From positions 434,001 to 498,000 of the forward strand of contig CAVUKD010000003.1 of assembly GCA_963741985.1 (NCBI GenBank): a stretch of 64,000 nt of DNA, written 5' to 3'. Below are positions 55,101 through 64,000 of this stretch, in pieces. Origin of the DNA: Cryomorpha sp963741985 (GTDB lineage: Bacteria > Bacteroidota > Bacteroidia > Flavobacteriales_D > Cryomorphaceae). The notes under the pieces are model-generated. The model made no database searches. It worked only from the letters and a program-made list of their open reading frames with translations, and was not told where the DNA came from. Each line of letters opens with the position of its first letter. Positions within the stretch are counted from its first letter, which is position 1. The position numbers and the translations under genes are program-made.

Positions 55101-58100
55101 ATATGTTCTTTTAATGTAATTGTAAACGACACCGAAGATCCAATCATCACCTGCCCTGCAGATGTCGATTTCACCATTCCTGGAGGAGCTTGTAGCGGAA
55201 TTTTGAATTATCCGGCGCCTGTAATTAGTGACAACTGTCCCGGTGCCGACTTCACAGTATTAAGCGGTCCGGCCGATGGAGATCTCGTTCCTGCAGGCGT
55301 TTATACCATCGAACTTCAAGCCGAAGATGCCGCGGGAAATACGGCTATTTGCTCTTTTATTGCTACAGTTTCAGAAACATCTGCACCTGTAATTGATTGT
55401 CCGGCCGACCAAACCGTACCGGCTGATCCGGGAACATGCTCGGCTGTAGTTAACTTCCCTTTGCCGGCGGCTACCGATTCCTGTTCTTCGGTAACTGTCA
55501 CCCAAACCGGCGGTCCTTCCAGCGGATCGACGTTTCCGGCAGGACCTACAACGGTAGAATTCACCGCCACAGATGCATTTGGAAACAGCTCAACATGCAG
55601 CTACGTGATAACCGTTGTAGATGCATTGGATCCTGAAATTACTTGCCCGGGAGACATTGCGGCAACTACCGACCCTGGTGTCTGTGAAGCGATCGTGACC
55701 TACGACGCTCCAACAGCGACAGATAATTGTTCGCTAGCTTCGGTAATTATGACCGAAGGGCTGGCGAGTGGTAGTGCGTTCCCTTCAGGTGAAACAACGG
55801 TAACGTATGAGGCCACTGACATTTCAGGGAATACGGCTTCTTGCAGTTTTACCGTAACAGTCACAGACAATGAGGCTCCGGTAATAACCTGTCCTGCAGA
55901 TATTACGGTAAACATTCCCGATGGCGATTGCAGCGCGGTGGTAAATTATTCAATGCCCACGGCTACTGACAATTGTGGTATTGATTCGTTGAATCTTATC
56001 GAAGGATTGGCTTCAGGCGAGACATTCCCAACAGGAACGACCACTGTGACCTATGAAGCAATAGATCCTTCCGGAAATACGGCTTCCTGCTCATTTACGG
56101 TAAGTGTACTCGAAACAGTTCCTCCTGAAATCACCTGTCCTGCCGATATTTCTCTTCCTGCTGACGATGGCATTTGTGGTGCGGTTGTAAATTACACCCC
56201 GCCCGTGGGAACGGATGCATGTCCTGGAGCCACGACCGTTCTTACCAGTGGGTTGGGCAGTGGAGCTACTTTTCCTGTAGGAGTTTCTACTGAAACATAC
56301 ACGGTGACCGACGCCAGCGGAAATAGCGTTAGCTGCTCATTTACTATTACAATTTCAGATCAACAAGCGCCAATAATTACATGTCCTGCGGATATTAATG
56401 TTGACGCTGATCCGGGAATTTGCAGCACTGTGGTGAATTTTAATCCGCCCACAGTATCCGACAATTGCGATGCCTCTGTGATTCCCGTTCAAACAGCAGG
56501 GCCGACTTCAGGCTCTCCATTTCCTGTAGGAACGACCACCATCACTTTTACCGCCACAGATATTACAGGAAACGAATCAAACTGTTCATTTGACGTGGTT
56601 GTTTCCGACACAGAAGCTCCAACAATTACATGCCCCGGAGATATTGTCGTTGACGCTCCATCGGGCGATTGTCAGACGGTTGTAACATTCGCAGATCCGG
56701 TGGCAAACGATAATTGCAGTGGTGTTACGGTTTCCTTCATAGAAGGATTAGTGTCGGGAAGTGATTTCCCTGTAGGAATTACAACGGTAACTTATGAAGC
56801 TGCCGATGCCTCTGGTAATACTGCCCAGTGTAGCTTTACCGTTACCGTAAATGAAGATGTGCCACCCACTATTGATTGTCCCGCGAATATTTCAGTGGGA
56901 AGTGATATCGGAGAATGTGGTGCCATCGTGAATTATACCGCCCCTGTCGGCGTTGATAATTGTGGAGATGCAACCACCGAACTTATTGGCGGTCTTGCTC
57001 CCGGAAGTTTATTTCCGGTGGGTACCACGACTGTGACTTATCAAGTAACGGATTTTTCAGGAAACCAGACCTCATGCTCCTTTGATGTGACAGTTTCGGA
57101 TACCGAGATGCCAACTTTCGACTGCCCCGGTGATCAGACACTTGAAGCCGCCGATGGGCTTTGTGGAATTGTTTATGATTTCACTCTCCCCACAGCTACT
57201 GATAATTGTACTGCCGATCTGGTCGTAAATCAATCGGTTGGGCCAGCTACCGGCAGTATCCTTCCTTTAGGCGATACCGATTTTGAATTTACCACGACTG
57301 ACGATGCCGGAAACATGTCAACATGTGGGTATACCGTCACTGTTCAAGATACCCAAAGCCCCGTTTTTGAGATCTGCCCCGGTGATACAACCATTGCTGT
57401 TGGAGCGGACGCATGTGACGCCCTGATTTCGTTTACCGAGCCTCAGGCGATTGACAATTGTAATTTCACTTTGGAACAAACCGGCGGACCAGCGAATAAC
57501 AGTTCTCAGGGACCCGGCACGTATTCGTTTGAATATACAGCCACAGATGATTCGAATAATAGTTCGACCTGTAGCTTTACTTTTACAGTAGTCGATACCA
57601 TTGCTCCTACCATTACTTGTCCGGATGATTTTGAAACATGCTCGAATATGCCTGAATTTGAACTTCCAATAGCAAGCGATAATTGTACCGTGGCAGAAGT
57701 TGTCCAAACCAGCGGACCTGCGAGCGGATCCGTTTTTCCCATAGGAGTTACTACCATTGAATTTCAAGCTACCGATGTAAATGGAAACAGCACAGTTTGC
57801 GAGTTGAATATTACCGTTTTGGAAAATGCACCAAGAGTAGATCTTGGGTCAGATCAAAATATTTGCGGTGAGACGTCAACCACCCTATATGGGACGGATC
57901 CTGGTGGAGCAACACCTACCTGGTCGCAAATATCCGGAACCGGAACCATCGCGAATCCTAATAATGCGCAAACGGGGGTAAGCAATTTGGCAACAGGTGA
58001 CAATACATTCGTATATAGTCTTGACCCTCAAAATGGATGTGAAATAAAATCAGATACCATTATGATCACCGTTGAGCCCGGCGTATCTGTCGATGCCGGA

Positions 58101-58577
58101 GATGACCAATTGATTTTCAATGGCGGCAATGTTAGTCTAAACGCACAAGTTGAGCCACCCGGCGGAGATATATTGTGGTCACCGGAGACCGGATTAAGCT
58201 GCATCACTTGTCCCAATCCTGTGGCCAGTCCCGGGATTACTACAATGTATTTCGTGACCTACACGAGTGAATTAGGATGTGAAGTAACTGATTCTCTTAC
58301 TGTAAGGGTATTCGACCAATTACCAAATACCATCACTCCTGATGGTGATGGAACCAATGATGTATGGCACATTCCGGGAATCGAGAAATACCCGAATGTG
58401 GTGGTAATAATTTACAACCGATGGGGAAATGAAGTGTATCAATCTACAGGATACCACGATCCATGGGATGGAACCAACAATGGCAAAGAATTGCCGACAG
58501 GCTCCTATTTCTACCTGATAGATTACAAAACTACAGGAAAAGAGAATTTGAATGGAACCGTAAACATTATACGCTAA
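52103..58577 (+). CDS. Giant HYR-repeat surface protein with T9SS type B sorting domain, frame broken
   Basis: Start ATG 52103 with signal peptide MNKQLRAFFSRGYLLCTLLI and cleavage after AYSQ. About 23 HYR modules of roughly 81 residues follow, each with (I/V)(T/D)CPxD at the start, xDNC in the middle and a GNxxxCSF end; paired Cys probably form disulfides. Then come two PKD-like domains and a gliding-motility-type C-terminus (LPNTITPDGDGTNDVWHI and YNRWGNEVYQS). Full size is about 2150 residues. Indels interrupt it near 52587, 52666, 53890, 54074 and 54114, after which the same repeat pattern resumes each time. It begins an operon with porP and ompA genes and is likely an adhesin. Confidence 0.85.
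53922..55394 (+). repeat. Higher-order tandem repeat of three HYR modules (738-bp period)
   Basis: The module order IDCP...TVTQTGGP, ITCPGDITVSNDPG and ITCPADVDFTIPGG occurs twice in a row. The CCC codon of the middle module is at 54171 and again at 54909, exactly 738 bases apart. DNA identity between the two units is visibly high, which suggests recent duplication. Confidence 0.8.
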
Positions 58578-58580
58578 GGT

Positions 58581-59588
58581 ATGAGACTTAAAAAATACAT
58601 AATAGCAGGTATTTTGCTCCTTTCCGGACAATGGGTTTTCGGGCAGCAATTGCCGCAATTTAGTCAGTACATGCAAAATATGTATGTACTTAATCCTGCT
58701 GCATCGAGCCTCGATAAAGATATCGACATCAACCTCGGCTTCAGGCAACAATGGGCGGGCTTTGATGGCGCTCCGCAGACCTACTACGTTAGCGGAAGCG
58801 TTAATCTTGGTAAGAAACCGCAGGCATCGGGGTATTTGTATTCCATTCCAATAAGCCACCGTGAAATGTTAAACCATCAAATCACTGAACGCAAAGCGAA
58901 ACATGTGGTCGGTGGAATGGCGGCAATCGATGAATACGGCGTTTTCAAACGATCTTCGATAATGGCGAGCTATTCTTACCATATGCCTCTGGGTGACAAA
59001 TACTGGCTGGCAGTCGGGACAAGTCTTGGGTGGTATGGACTGAACTTTGCTCAAAAAGATGTTATCCTCGAGAACCCAACGGACAATACCTACAATGATT
59101 TTATCGCCAACTGGCAGTCAGTCGAATCTATTTGATATAAATGGTGGAATTTATGTTTATAGCGACCGAGCTTTCGTAGGATATTCGGTTTATCAAATTG
59201 GTCAAAATGAAATAGATCTTGGCAATAAAACAACACCGGTAAACCTGAGTCATGCAAAATTGAAAATACATCAATTTGCCACAGTGGGTTATCGCATTCC
59301 GATATCCGAAATCTCGACCTCACCCCAAGCATGATGTTTAAAATAGTTGGCGCTGCTCCCCTATCCTTTGATGTAAATTTAAAGGCAGATATCTACCAGA
59401 AATTTTGGCTGGGATTCTCCTATCGAAAGGAAGACGCTGTTTCCCTTTTGGTGGGCTTGCATATCAATGATTGGATGAAATTTGGTTATGCCTACGATTA
59501 CGTCACATCAAACATCAACAATATTAGCAGCGGCAGTCATGAATTGGTGTTGGGCTTTCAGTTCAACCGTAAACAGCGTTCGAAATGA
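58581..59588 (+). CDS. PorP/SprF family outer-membrane protein, frame broken twice
   Basis: Start ATG 58581, 3 bases after the HYR gene, with signal peptide ending VFGQ. QLPQFSQYMQNMYVLNPAAS is the PorP/SprF family signature, followed by a beta-barrel pattern (FRQQWAGFDGAPQTYYVSGS). The first frame fails near 59115; SNLFDINGGIYVYSDRAFVG continues in a second, which fails near 59310; MMFKIVGAAPLSFDVNLKAD continues in a third to the TGA at 59586-59588. Intact length is about 335 residues, normal for the family. Family members work with T9SS to anchor or export one surface protein encoded beside them, here the HYR protein. Confidence 0.85.
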
Positions 59589-60994
59589 GATATTTAAAAA
59601 CACTTCTGACTTTCTCCTCCCTGCTGGTGTTCATTTACACAAGTGCACAGGTCGATACTATTTCCTTTTCGAAACCTCAAAAATTAGGAGATGCGGTAAA
59701 CAGCACTGCCGAAGAAAGTTTTCCAATAATCAGTCCTGACGGAAAGGCGCTCTATTTCGCCCGAACCTTTCACAAGCAAAATATCGGAGGGATGTATGCG
59801 GGGCAGGATATCTGGAAAAGTTTAAAGTCAGATGACACTTTCCAAACCGCAGCAAACGTTGCCAAACTGAATAATAAAGGTAGCAATGTCGTGATCGGAG
59901 TATCTCATAAAGGAAACCGCGTGTATTTGCTCAATCAATTTTCTGATAAAGGAAAACCCACTGCCGGCGTTTCGGTGAGTGATTATAATCAAACATTGAA
60001 TGCATGGAGTGACCCACGCCCTGTTACGGTGCCTGATTTGAATATACAAGGAGATTTTTACAGCGCCCTGGTAAGTCCGGATGAAGACTATATTCTATGG
60101 TCTATTCCAATACCCGATGATACTTTGGGAAATGATTTATATGTGAGTCTCTCACCGGATAAAGGAACATCCTGGACGGCTCCAATGTCGCTGGGAAATA
60201 CTATTAACAGCATGAACGATGAAATCAGTCCTTTCTTCGATACTAAAAATGGGCTCCTCTTTTTTTCAAAAAATAAAACTGGAAATACGGACGATTACGA
60301 CATTTATTATGCAAAACGTCTCGACGATTCCTGGACAAATTGGAGTGCTCCGGTAAAAGCCGGGGACGGAATCAACTCTGACAAATTTGACGCATACTAC
60401 TATTCCGACAAAGACGGAACAGCTTATTTTAGCAGTAACCGAAATGATTCTCTCTCGAATATTTACCTGAGTGAGTTGAAGATAGCCCATACGAATATAG
60501 ATAGTATAGCACCCATTGACAGTACGGCAATTGTAGAGGTGCCACACGAGAAACCCGAGATGCCCGACCCTGTATTGATAATCGAAACTAAAAAGGATGG
60601 AGAATCGCGCGAACGGTTATTGAGTAGTCTTTCGAAGGACGAACTACTAGACAAAGACACAAGGATTCGGTTTGTGTATTTCGATTACGACAAGTACAAT
60701 ATTACGGCGAAATATATCGAAGTACTTGATGATGCGGCGCGGATTTTGGATGAATATCCGAATATGACCCTCCTAATTGAAGGACATACCGATGCCATCG
60801 GAAGTGATGCCTACAATCAGGTTTTGAGTGATAACCGTGCGGCAGCGGCAAAAGAATTTTTGGTAATCAACGGAGTAGTTCCGGATAGGATTACCACCAA
60901 GGGAATGGGCAAGAAGGAGCCTTATGCTACCAATCTTACAGAAGAAGGTCGATCATTGAATCGGCGGGTGGAGATGTACTTCAAAGAGAAATAA
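59585..60994 (+). CDS. OmpA-family protein with PD40 propeller
   Basis: A 469-residue exported protein (signal peptide ending TSAQ). An N-terminal PD40/WD40-like beta-propeller (ESFPIISPDGKALYFARTFH, EISPFFDTKNGLLFFSKNKT, GTAYFSSNRND) is joined to a C-terminal OmpA domain (residues about 360-469: VYFDYDKYNITAKY, IEGHTDAIGSDAYNQVLSDN-RAAAAKEFL, NRRVEMYF) that binds peptidoglycan. It overlaps porP by 4 bases. Proteins with this design link T9SS gliding or anchoring complexes to the cell wall, which fits the HYR-PorP-OmpA operon. Confidence 0.9.
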   Translation: MRYLKTLLTFSSLLVFIYTSAQVDTISFSKPQKLGDAVNSTAEESFPIISPDGKALYFARTFHKQNIGGMYAGQDIWKSLKSDDTFQTAANVAKLNNKGSNVVIGVSHKGNRVYLLNQFSDKGKPTAGVSVSDYNQTLNAWSDPRPVTVPDLNIQGDFYSALVSPDEDYILWSIPIPDDTLGNDLYVSLSPDKGTSWTAPMSLGNTINSMNDEISPFFDTKNGLLFFSKNKTGNTDDYDIYYAKRLDDSWTNWSAPVKAGDGINSDKFDAYYYSDKDGTAYFSSNRNDSLSNIYLSELKIAHTNIDSIAPIDSTAIVEVPHEKPEMPDPVLIIETKKDGESRERLLSSLSKDELLDKDTRIRFVYFDYDKYNITAKYIEVLDDAARILDEYPNMTLLIEGHTDAIGSDAYNQVLSDNRAAAAKEFLVINGVVPDRITTKGMGKKEPYATNLTEEGRSLNRRVEMYFKEK

Positions 60995-61118
60995 ACTTCA
61001 TAATCACGGTATATACACATTCCTACAGTTCGAACATTGCGACCTAATTTACGTGGATTTTTCTTTATTCTGAAAAACAACGGATTGAAAGGATAGAATT
61101 CTTTTTAGATTTGTAATC

Positions 61119-61126
61119 TACATTTG
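61119..61126 (+). promoter_or_regulatory. Possible -7 element of the M16 peptidase operon
   Basis: TACATTTG fits TAnnTTTG and lies 28 bases before the ATG at 61154. No TTTG stands at the usual -33 distance, so only the -7 half is supported. Confidence 0.4.
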
Positions 61127-61153
61127 AATCCCTCATTCTACAACACCCTTTTT

Positions 61154-62539
61154 ATGAAATATTTTTTCACGGCGATATCTATTTTTATGGTGTCGCTCTA
61201 TGCTGTGGCCGCCACGCCAGACCTGCCCTCCAATTTTTACTTCACCACCCTCGACAATGGTTTGCAAGTTCTTACGATCGAAGACCCCAGTGTACCTTTG
61301 GTTACGGTTGAAATTGCAGTACACAATGGCGCTTTCACTGAATCTCCCGAATACGATGGATTATCGCATTTGTATGAGCACATGTTTTTTAAAGCCAATA
61401 AAGACTTACCAAATCAGGAAGCATTTTTAAAACGTGTTCAAGAATTGGGAATCGTTTTCAATGGAACTACAGGCACAGAGCGTGTAAATTATTTTTTCAC
61501 CATGGGAAGTGCCAATCTCGATCAAGGACTCGACTTTATGCACTCAGCAATTACCGGCCCGTTGTTTCTCGAAAGTGAAATTAAAAAGGAAGATCCGGTG
61601 GTAGATGGTGAATTTCAACGGAATGAAAGCAATCCGGTGTTTTGGCTTCTCCAGGATATGGCTAAGCACATGTGGGGTGATTTGTCAAGCAGAAAAAACT
61701 CTATTGGTGAGCACGATATTATCCTATCTGCTACTTCCGAAAAAATGAAGACCATTCAGAATCGGTATTACTATCCGAATAATTCCATACTCGTAATTGC
61801 AGGAGATGTAGATCACGCCGTAGTAGAAAAGCTTGTTAAAGAAAAATATAAGGATTGGAAGCCCAGTCCTTTTGATATCTTCAAGAAATATCCAATACCG
61901 GAATTCAAACCGCTCGCAAAAAGCGAGAGTTTTGTAACGACGAATGATCACGCGCGCGTTCCGATTATGGCCATTGGTTTCCATGGACCCGACACGCGCG
62001 GCGATATTAAAGCGACCTATGCTGCAGATGTTTTTTCATATATTTTAAGCCAAAAAGGCAGTAAATTCCAAAAAGACCTGGTTGATTCCGGAATGGCCTT
62101 ACAGGCAAATCTGAGCTATCAAACCCAAAAATATGTAGGACCTATTCAAATTTTCATGGTTCCTAATCCACAAAAGGTGAAAGAGGCTAGTCAACAACTG
62201 GCAAAAGAAATTTCTCTATTTGATACGGACGATTATTACACTGATGAACAATTGGAAACTGCCAAGCGCATGCTCGCCATTCAAGAAAAATACTCACGTG
62301 AAAAAACAAGTTCGTATGCACACACCGTGACCTTCTGGTGGGCCAGTGCATCCCTCGATTACTTCACAAATTATATCGACAATATTCAAAAAGTCACACG
62401 TCAGGATATCAACGAATATATTCACAAATACATTCAAAATCAGCCTAATGTAACCGGAATTTTGGTTTCTCCCCAAATGAAAACCATGGTTGATATAGAT
62501 TTAGATAATTTTCAACCCATTAATACCAGCTCAAAATGA
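61154..62539 (+). CDS. M16 zinc peptidase, catalytic subunit
   Basis: A protein of about 461 residues, start ATG 61154 (MKYFFTAISIFMVSLYAVAA is the signal peptide). It has the inverted zinc motif HLYEH (His72, Glu75, His76) and the downstream acidic ligand region VVDGEFQRNES. The second half is the inactive M16_C domain (YYPNNSILVIAGDVDHAVVE). It should be periplasmic and cut peptides. Its stop overlaps the next gene by 4 bases, and the pair forms the common active-plus-inactive M16 arrangement. Confidence 0.92.
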   Translation: MKYFFTAISIFMVSLYAVAATPDLPSNFYFTTLDNGLQVLTIEDPSVPLVTVEIAVHNGAFTESPEYDGLSHLYEHMFFKANKDLPNQEAFLKRVQELGIVFNGTTGTERVNYFFTMGSANLDQGLDFMHSAITGPLFLESEIKKEDPVVDGEFQRNESNPVFWLLQDMAKHMWGDLSSRKNSIGEHDIILSATSEKMKTIQNRYYYPNNSILVIAGDVDHAVVEKLVKEKYKDWKPSPFDIFKKYPIPEFKPLAKSESFVTTNDHARVPIMAIGFHGPDTRGDIKATYAADVFSYILSQKGSKFQKDLVDSGMALQANLSYQTQKYVGPIQIFMVPNPQKVKEASQQLAKEISLFDTDDYYTDEQLETAKRMLAIQEKYSREKTSSYAHTVTFWWASASLDYFTNYIDNIQKVTRQDINEYIHKYIQNQPNVTGILVSPQMKTMVDIDLDNFQPINTSSK

Positions 62540-63843
62540 AATTGTTCACTTACCACAAAATAATATTTGCTTTTATATTTCTGGGATTTAGCATTGGTTC
62601 ACAAGCTGCACCTCCCGAGACAACGACATTTGATGTAGATGGATTGAAAGTTATTCACCGGAGTTCTGTGAAAGATGTAATTAGCGTACGCTTGTTTGTA
62701 AAGGGCGGCGTAAACAACTATCCCGCAGACGAAGCCGGAATTGAAAGTCTTGCTTTCAGCTTGGCAACATCAGGAGGCACCACCTCGCTTGACAAAGATG
62801 CTTTTGCAGCGGCTCTGGATCGGATCGGTACTTCAGTTTCCGGGTCTTCCGACCGTGATTATGGAACACTCAATTTGACGTGTCTGGCAGAATATTGGGA
62901 TAAAAGCTGGGATCTTTTTGCCGATGCAGTGATGAATCCGGCCATGCCTGACGATCAGTTCTCACTTTTGCAGCAGCAGATGTTAGCAAACTTTCAACAA
63001 TCAGAAGCCGATGCGGATTCGCATATCAGGGAAATGGCTTACGAGAATGCCTTCAAGAACACTTCGTATAGCACCGACCCTTCGGGAAATGACTCTTCTC
63101 TTGCTTCACTTTCAGTGGCTCAAGTAAAAAAATATTACACGAATCTTCTTGGCAAAAAACGCTGTTTCTTAGTAGTTGTCGGGAAAATTTCGGATAGTGA
63201 TTTGAAGACAAAAATTGCCTCCACCTTAGCGAAATTGCCGGATGGTGATGCCTTTGAGACCAAAGAAACTCTGTTTGAACCAAAGCCGGAAATCGTAAAG
63301 GAGCAACGTAAATTAACTACAAATTACATTTTAGGATTAATGAGTGCACCGTTGGTAAATTCGGACGAGACCGTCCCAAACCAATTGGCAATGAGCATAC
63401 TTTACGACCGATTTTTTTCAGAATTACGCACCAAACGCAGCTTGAGTTATGCTCCTGCAGCAGGGTACATGAACAATATTCAACATCCGTTCAACGTGGT
63501 ATACATTTCTACCACCGACCCCAAACAGAGTATAGAAGTGATGACCGCAATCATTGATAGTGTGAAGTCATTCGGATTTAGCAAAGACGAGCTAACGTTC
63601 AAAAAACGCACTTTCATGACCAGACATTATATGGGCATGGAGACCAATGAAGCAATTTCGGGTTCATTAGGTAGGTATGAAATTATCGGAAACTGGAAAA
63701 TGGCAGATGAATGGCCGAAAAAAGTGGATACTACGAATCTTGACGATATTAATTCCGTTGTGGATCAATACTGTAAATCTATTTACTGGCTTTACCTTGG
63801 AAACGAGGATCAAGTGAAAGACGGGGATTTTAAACAGCTTTAA
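62536..63843 (+). CDS. M16 peptidase-like protein, non-catalytic partner
   Basis: A 435-residue exported M16-family protein (signal peptide ending GSQAAPP). At the position of the HxxEH motif it reads GIESLAFSLATSGGTTSL, so the zinc ligands are absent and it cannot be catalytic. The M16_C domain is well kept (YTNLLGKKRCFLVVVGKISD, LRTKRSLSYAPAAGYMN). It most likely forms the heterodimer half that helps bind the substrate for the upstream subunit. The gene is coupled to it by ATGA. Confidence 0.9.
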   Translation: MKLFTYHKIIFAFIFLGFSIGSQAAPPETTTFDVDGLKVIHRSSVKDVISVRLFVKGGVNNYPADEAGIESLAFSLATSGGTTSLDKDAFAAALDRIGTSVSGSSDRDYGTLNLTCLAEYWDKSWDLFADAVMNPAMPDDQFSLLQQQMLANFQQSEADADSHIREMAYENAFKNTSYSTDPSGNDSSLASLSVAQVKKYYTNLLGKKRCFLVVVGKISDSDLKTKIASTLAKLPDGDAFETKETLFEPKPEIVKEQRKLTTNYILGLMSAPLVNSDETVPNQLAMSILYDRFFSELRTKRSLSYAPAAGYMNNIQHPFNVVYISTTDPKQSIEVMTAIIDSVKSFGFSKDELTFKKRTFMTRHYMGMETNEAISGSLGRYEIIGNWKMADEWPKKVDTTNLDDINSVVDQYCKSIYWLYLGNEDQVKDGDFKQL

Positions 63844-64000
63844 AGTTGCCGGCAAGCTGCAATTAAAGCTGTAAGCTTCAGGCTCCAAGAGGGAGTCCGT
63901 ATAAATGCTGCGAGCAAGAAGCTACTGGTGCAAGAAGGCTCGGGAATTTGATTGGATTTAACCACTTGTCACCTGAATAAGGTATTAACAGCTTAATAAC
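63844..64000. other. Noncoding tail of the window with AGCTG-type short repeats
   Basis: 157 bases without a credible ORF. AGCTGCAA, AGCTGTAA and AAGCTTCA words recur at about 63850-63880, an imperfect short repeat. No terminator with a T-run is visible after the M16 pair. Confidence 0.4.

Noticed and set aside
53922..55394. CRISPR-like periodicity
   Set aside because: The 738-bp period is coding and in frame, made of HYR protein modules.
1..64000. tRNA, rRNA or tmRNA genes
   Set aside because: I saw no cloverleaf with conserved TTCRA arm or rRNA-like sequence in the intergenic regions; a covariance search would be needed to exclude small RNAs.

Overview
This window comes from a Bacteroidota genome, most likely a free-living Flavobacteriales-type organism. 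The signs are a complete Bat (aerotolerance) operon, a SusC/SusD starch locus, type IX secretion (T9SS) C-terminal sorting domains, a HYR-repeat surface protein followed by a PorP/SprF-like protein and an OmpA-like protein, and promoters that fit the Bacteroidota -33 TTTG / -7 TAnnTTTG pattern. Many genes start with TTG or GTG and many overlap their neighbour by 1-4 bases.

Layout. 1-7462 (+): end of moxR, DUF58 protein, a BatD-like membrane protein, batA, batB, batC, batD, batE, all tightly coupled. 7533-9432 (+): nucleoside phosphorylase and a SirB1/transglutaminase-like protein. 9460-24048: a surface polysaccharide cluster with an initiating sugar-phosphate transferase, two DegT/DnrJ aminotransferases, UDP-GlcNAc 2-epimerase, an O-antigen ligase/polymerase-like protein, a GNAT/FemAB-like transferase, three glycosyltransferases, a hexapeptide acetyltransferase, two tandem paralogous flippases and a UDP-sugar epimerase. 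24054-26240 (-): RNase Y, ZapA and a ZapB-like coiled-coil protein. 26420-28138: M23 peptidase. 28396-32681 (-): MacAB-like exporter with two tandem permeases. 32902-41694 (-): starch-use locus (secreted unknown, lipoprotein, SusD, SusC, T9SS-exported alpha-amylase), then a T9SS-exported CotH-family protein. 44667-48665 (-): DinB polymerase and a LexA-like S24 regulator separated by an IS3-family element, a four-helix-bundle gene and arrays of a GACTCGCGA-type repeat. 48842-49726 (-): phenylalanine 4-hydroxylase behind what looks like a Tyr-codon transcription attenuator. 49925-51957 (+): AlkB-type monooxygenase and a voltage-gated K+ channel. 52103-60994 (+): giant HYR adhesin, PorP/SprF, OmpA/PD40. 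61154-63843 (+): an active/inactive pair of M16 peptidases.

The strongest new observation is upstream of phhA: an 18-codon leader ORF (MIINKTYTYYYSDYFGRG) with five Tyr codons, a good Bacteroidota promoter just before it, a possible antiterminator pairing, and a CCCGG hairpin followed by seven Ts directly before the structural gene. This reads as a classical ribosome-mediated attenuator that would raise phenylalanine hydroxylase, which makes tyrosine, when charged tRNA-Tyr is scarce.

A caution for the whole window: single- or double-base indels break otherwise intact genes at five loci where homology continues in another frame (epimerase, rny, the zapB-like gene, the HYR gene, porP), and probably also the signal peptide of the 32.9-kb gene. 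Because rny and the zapB-like gene are among them, I think base-level assembly errors are more likely than pseudogenes. For these genes I give the full span and the approximate break points.
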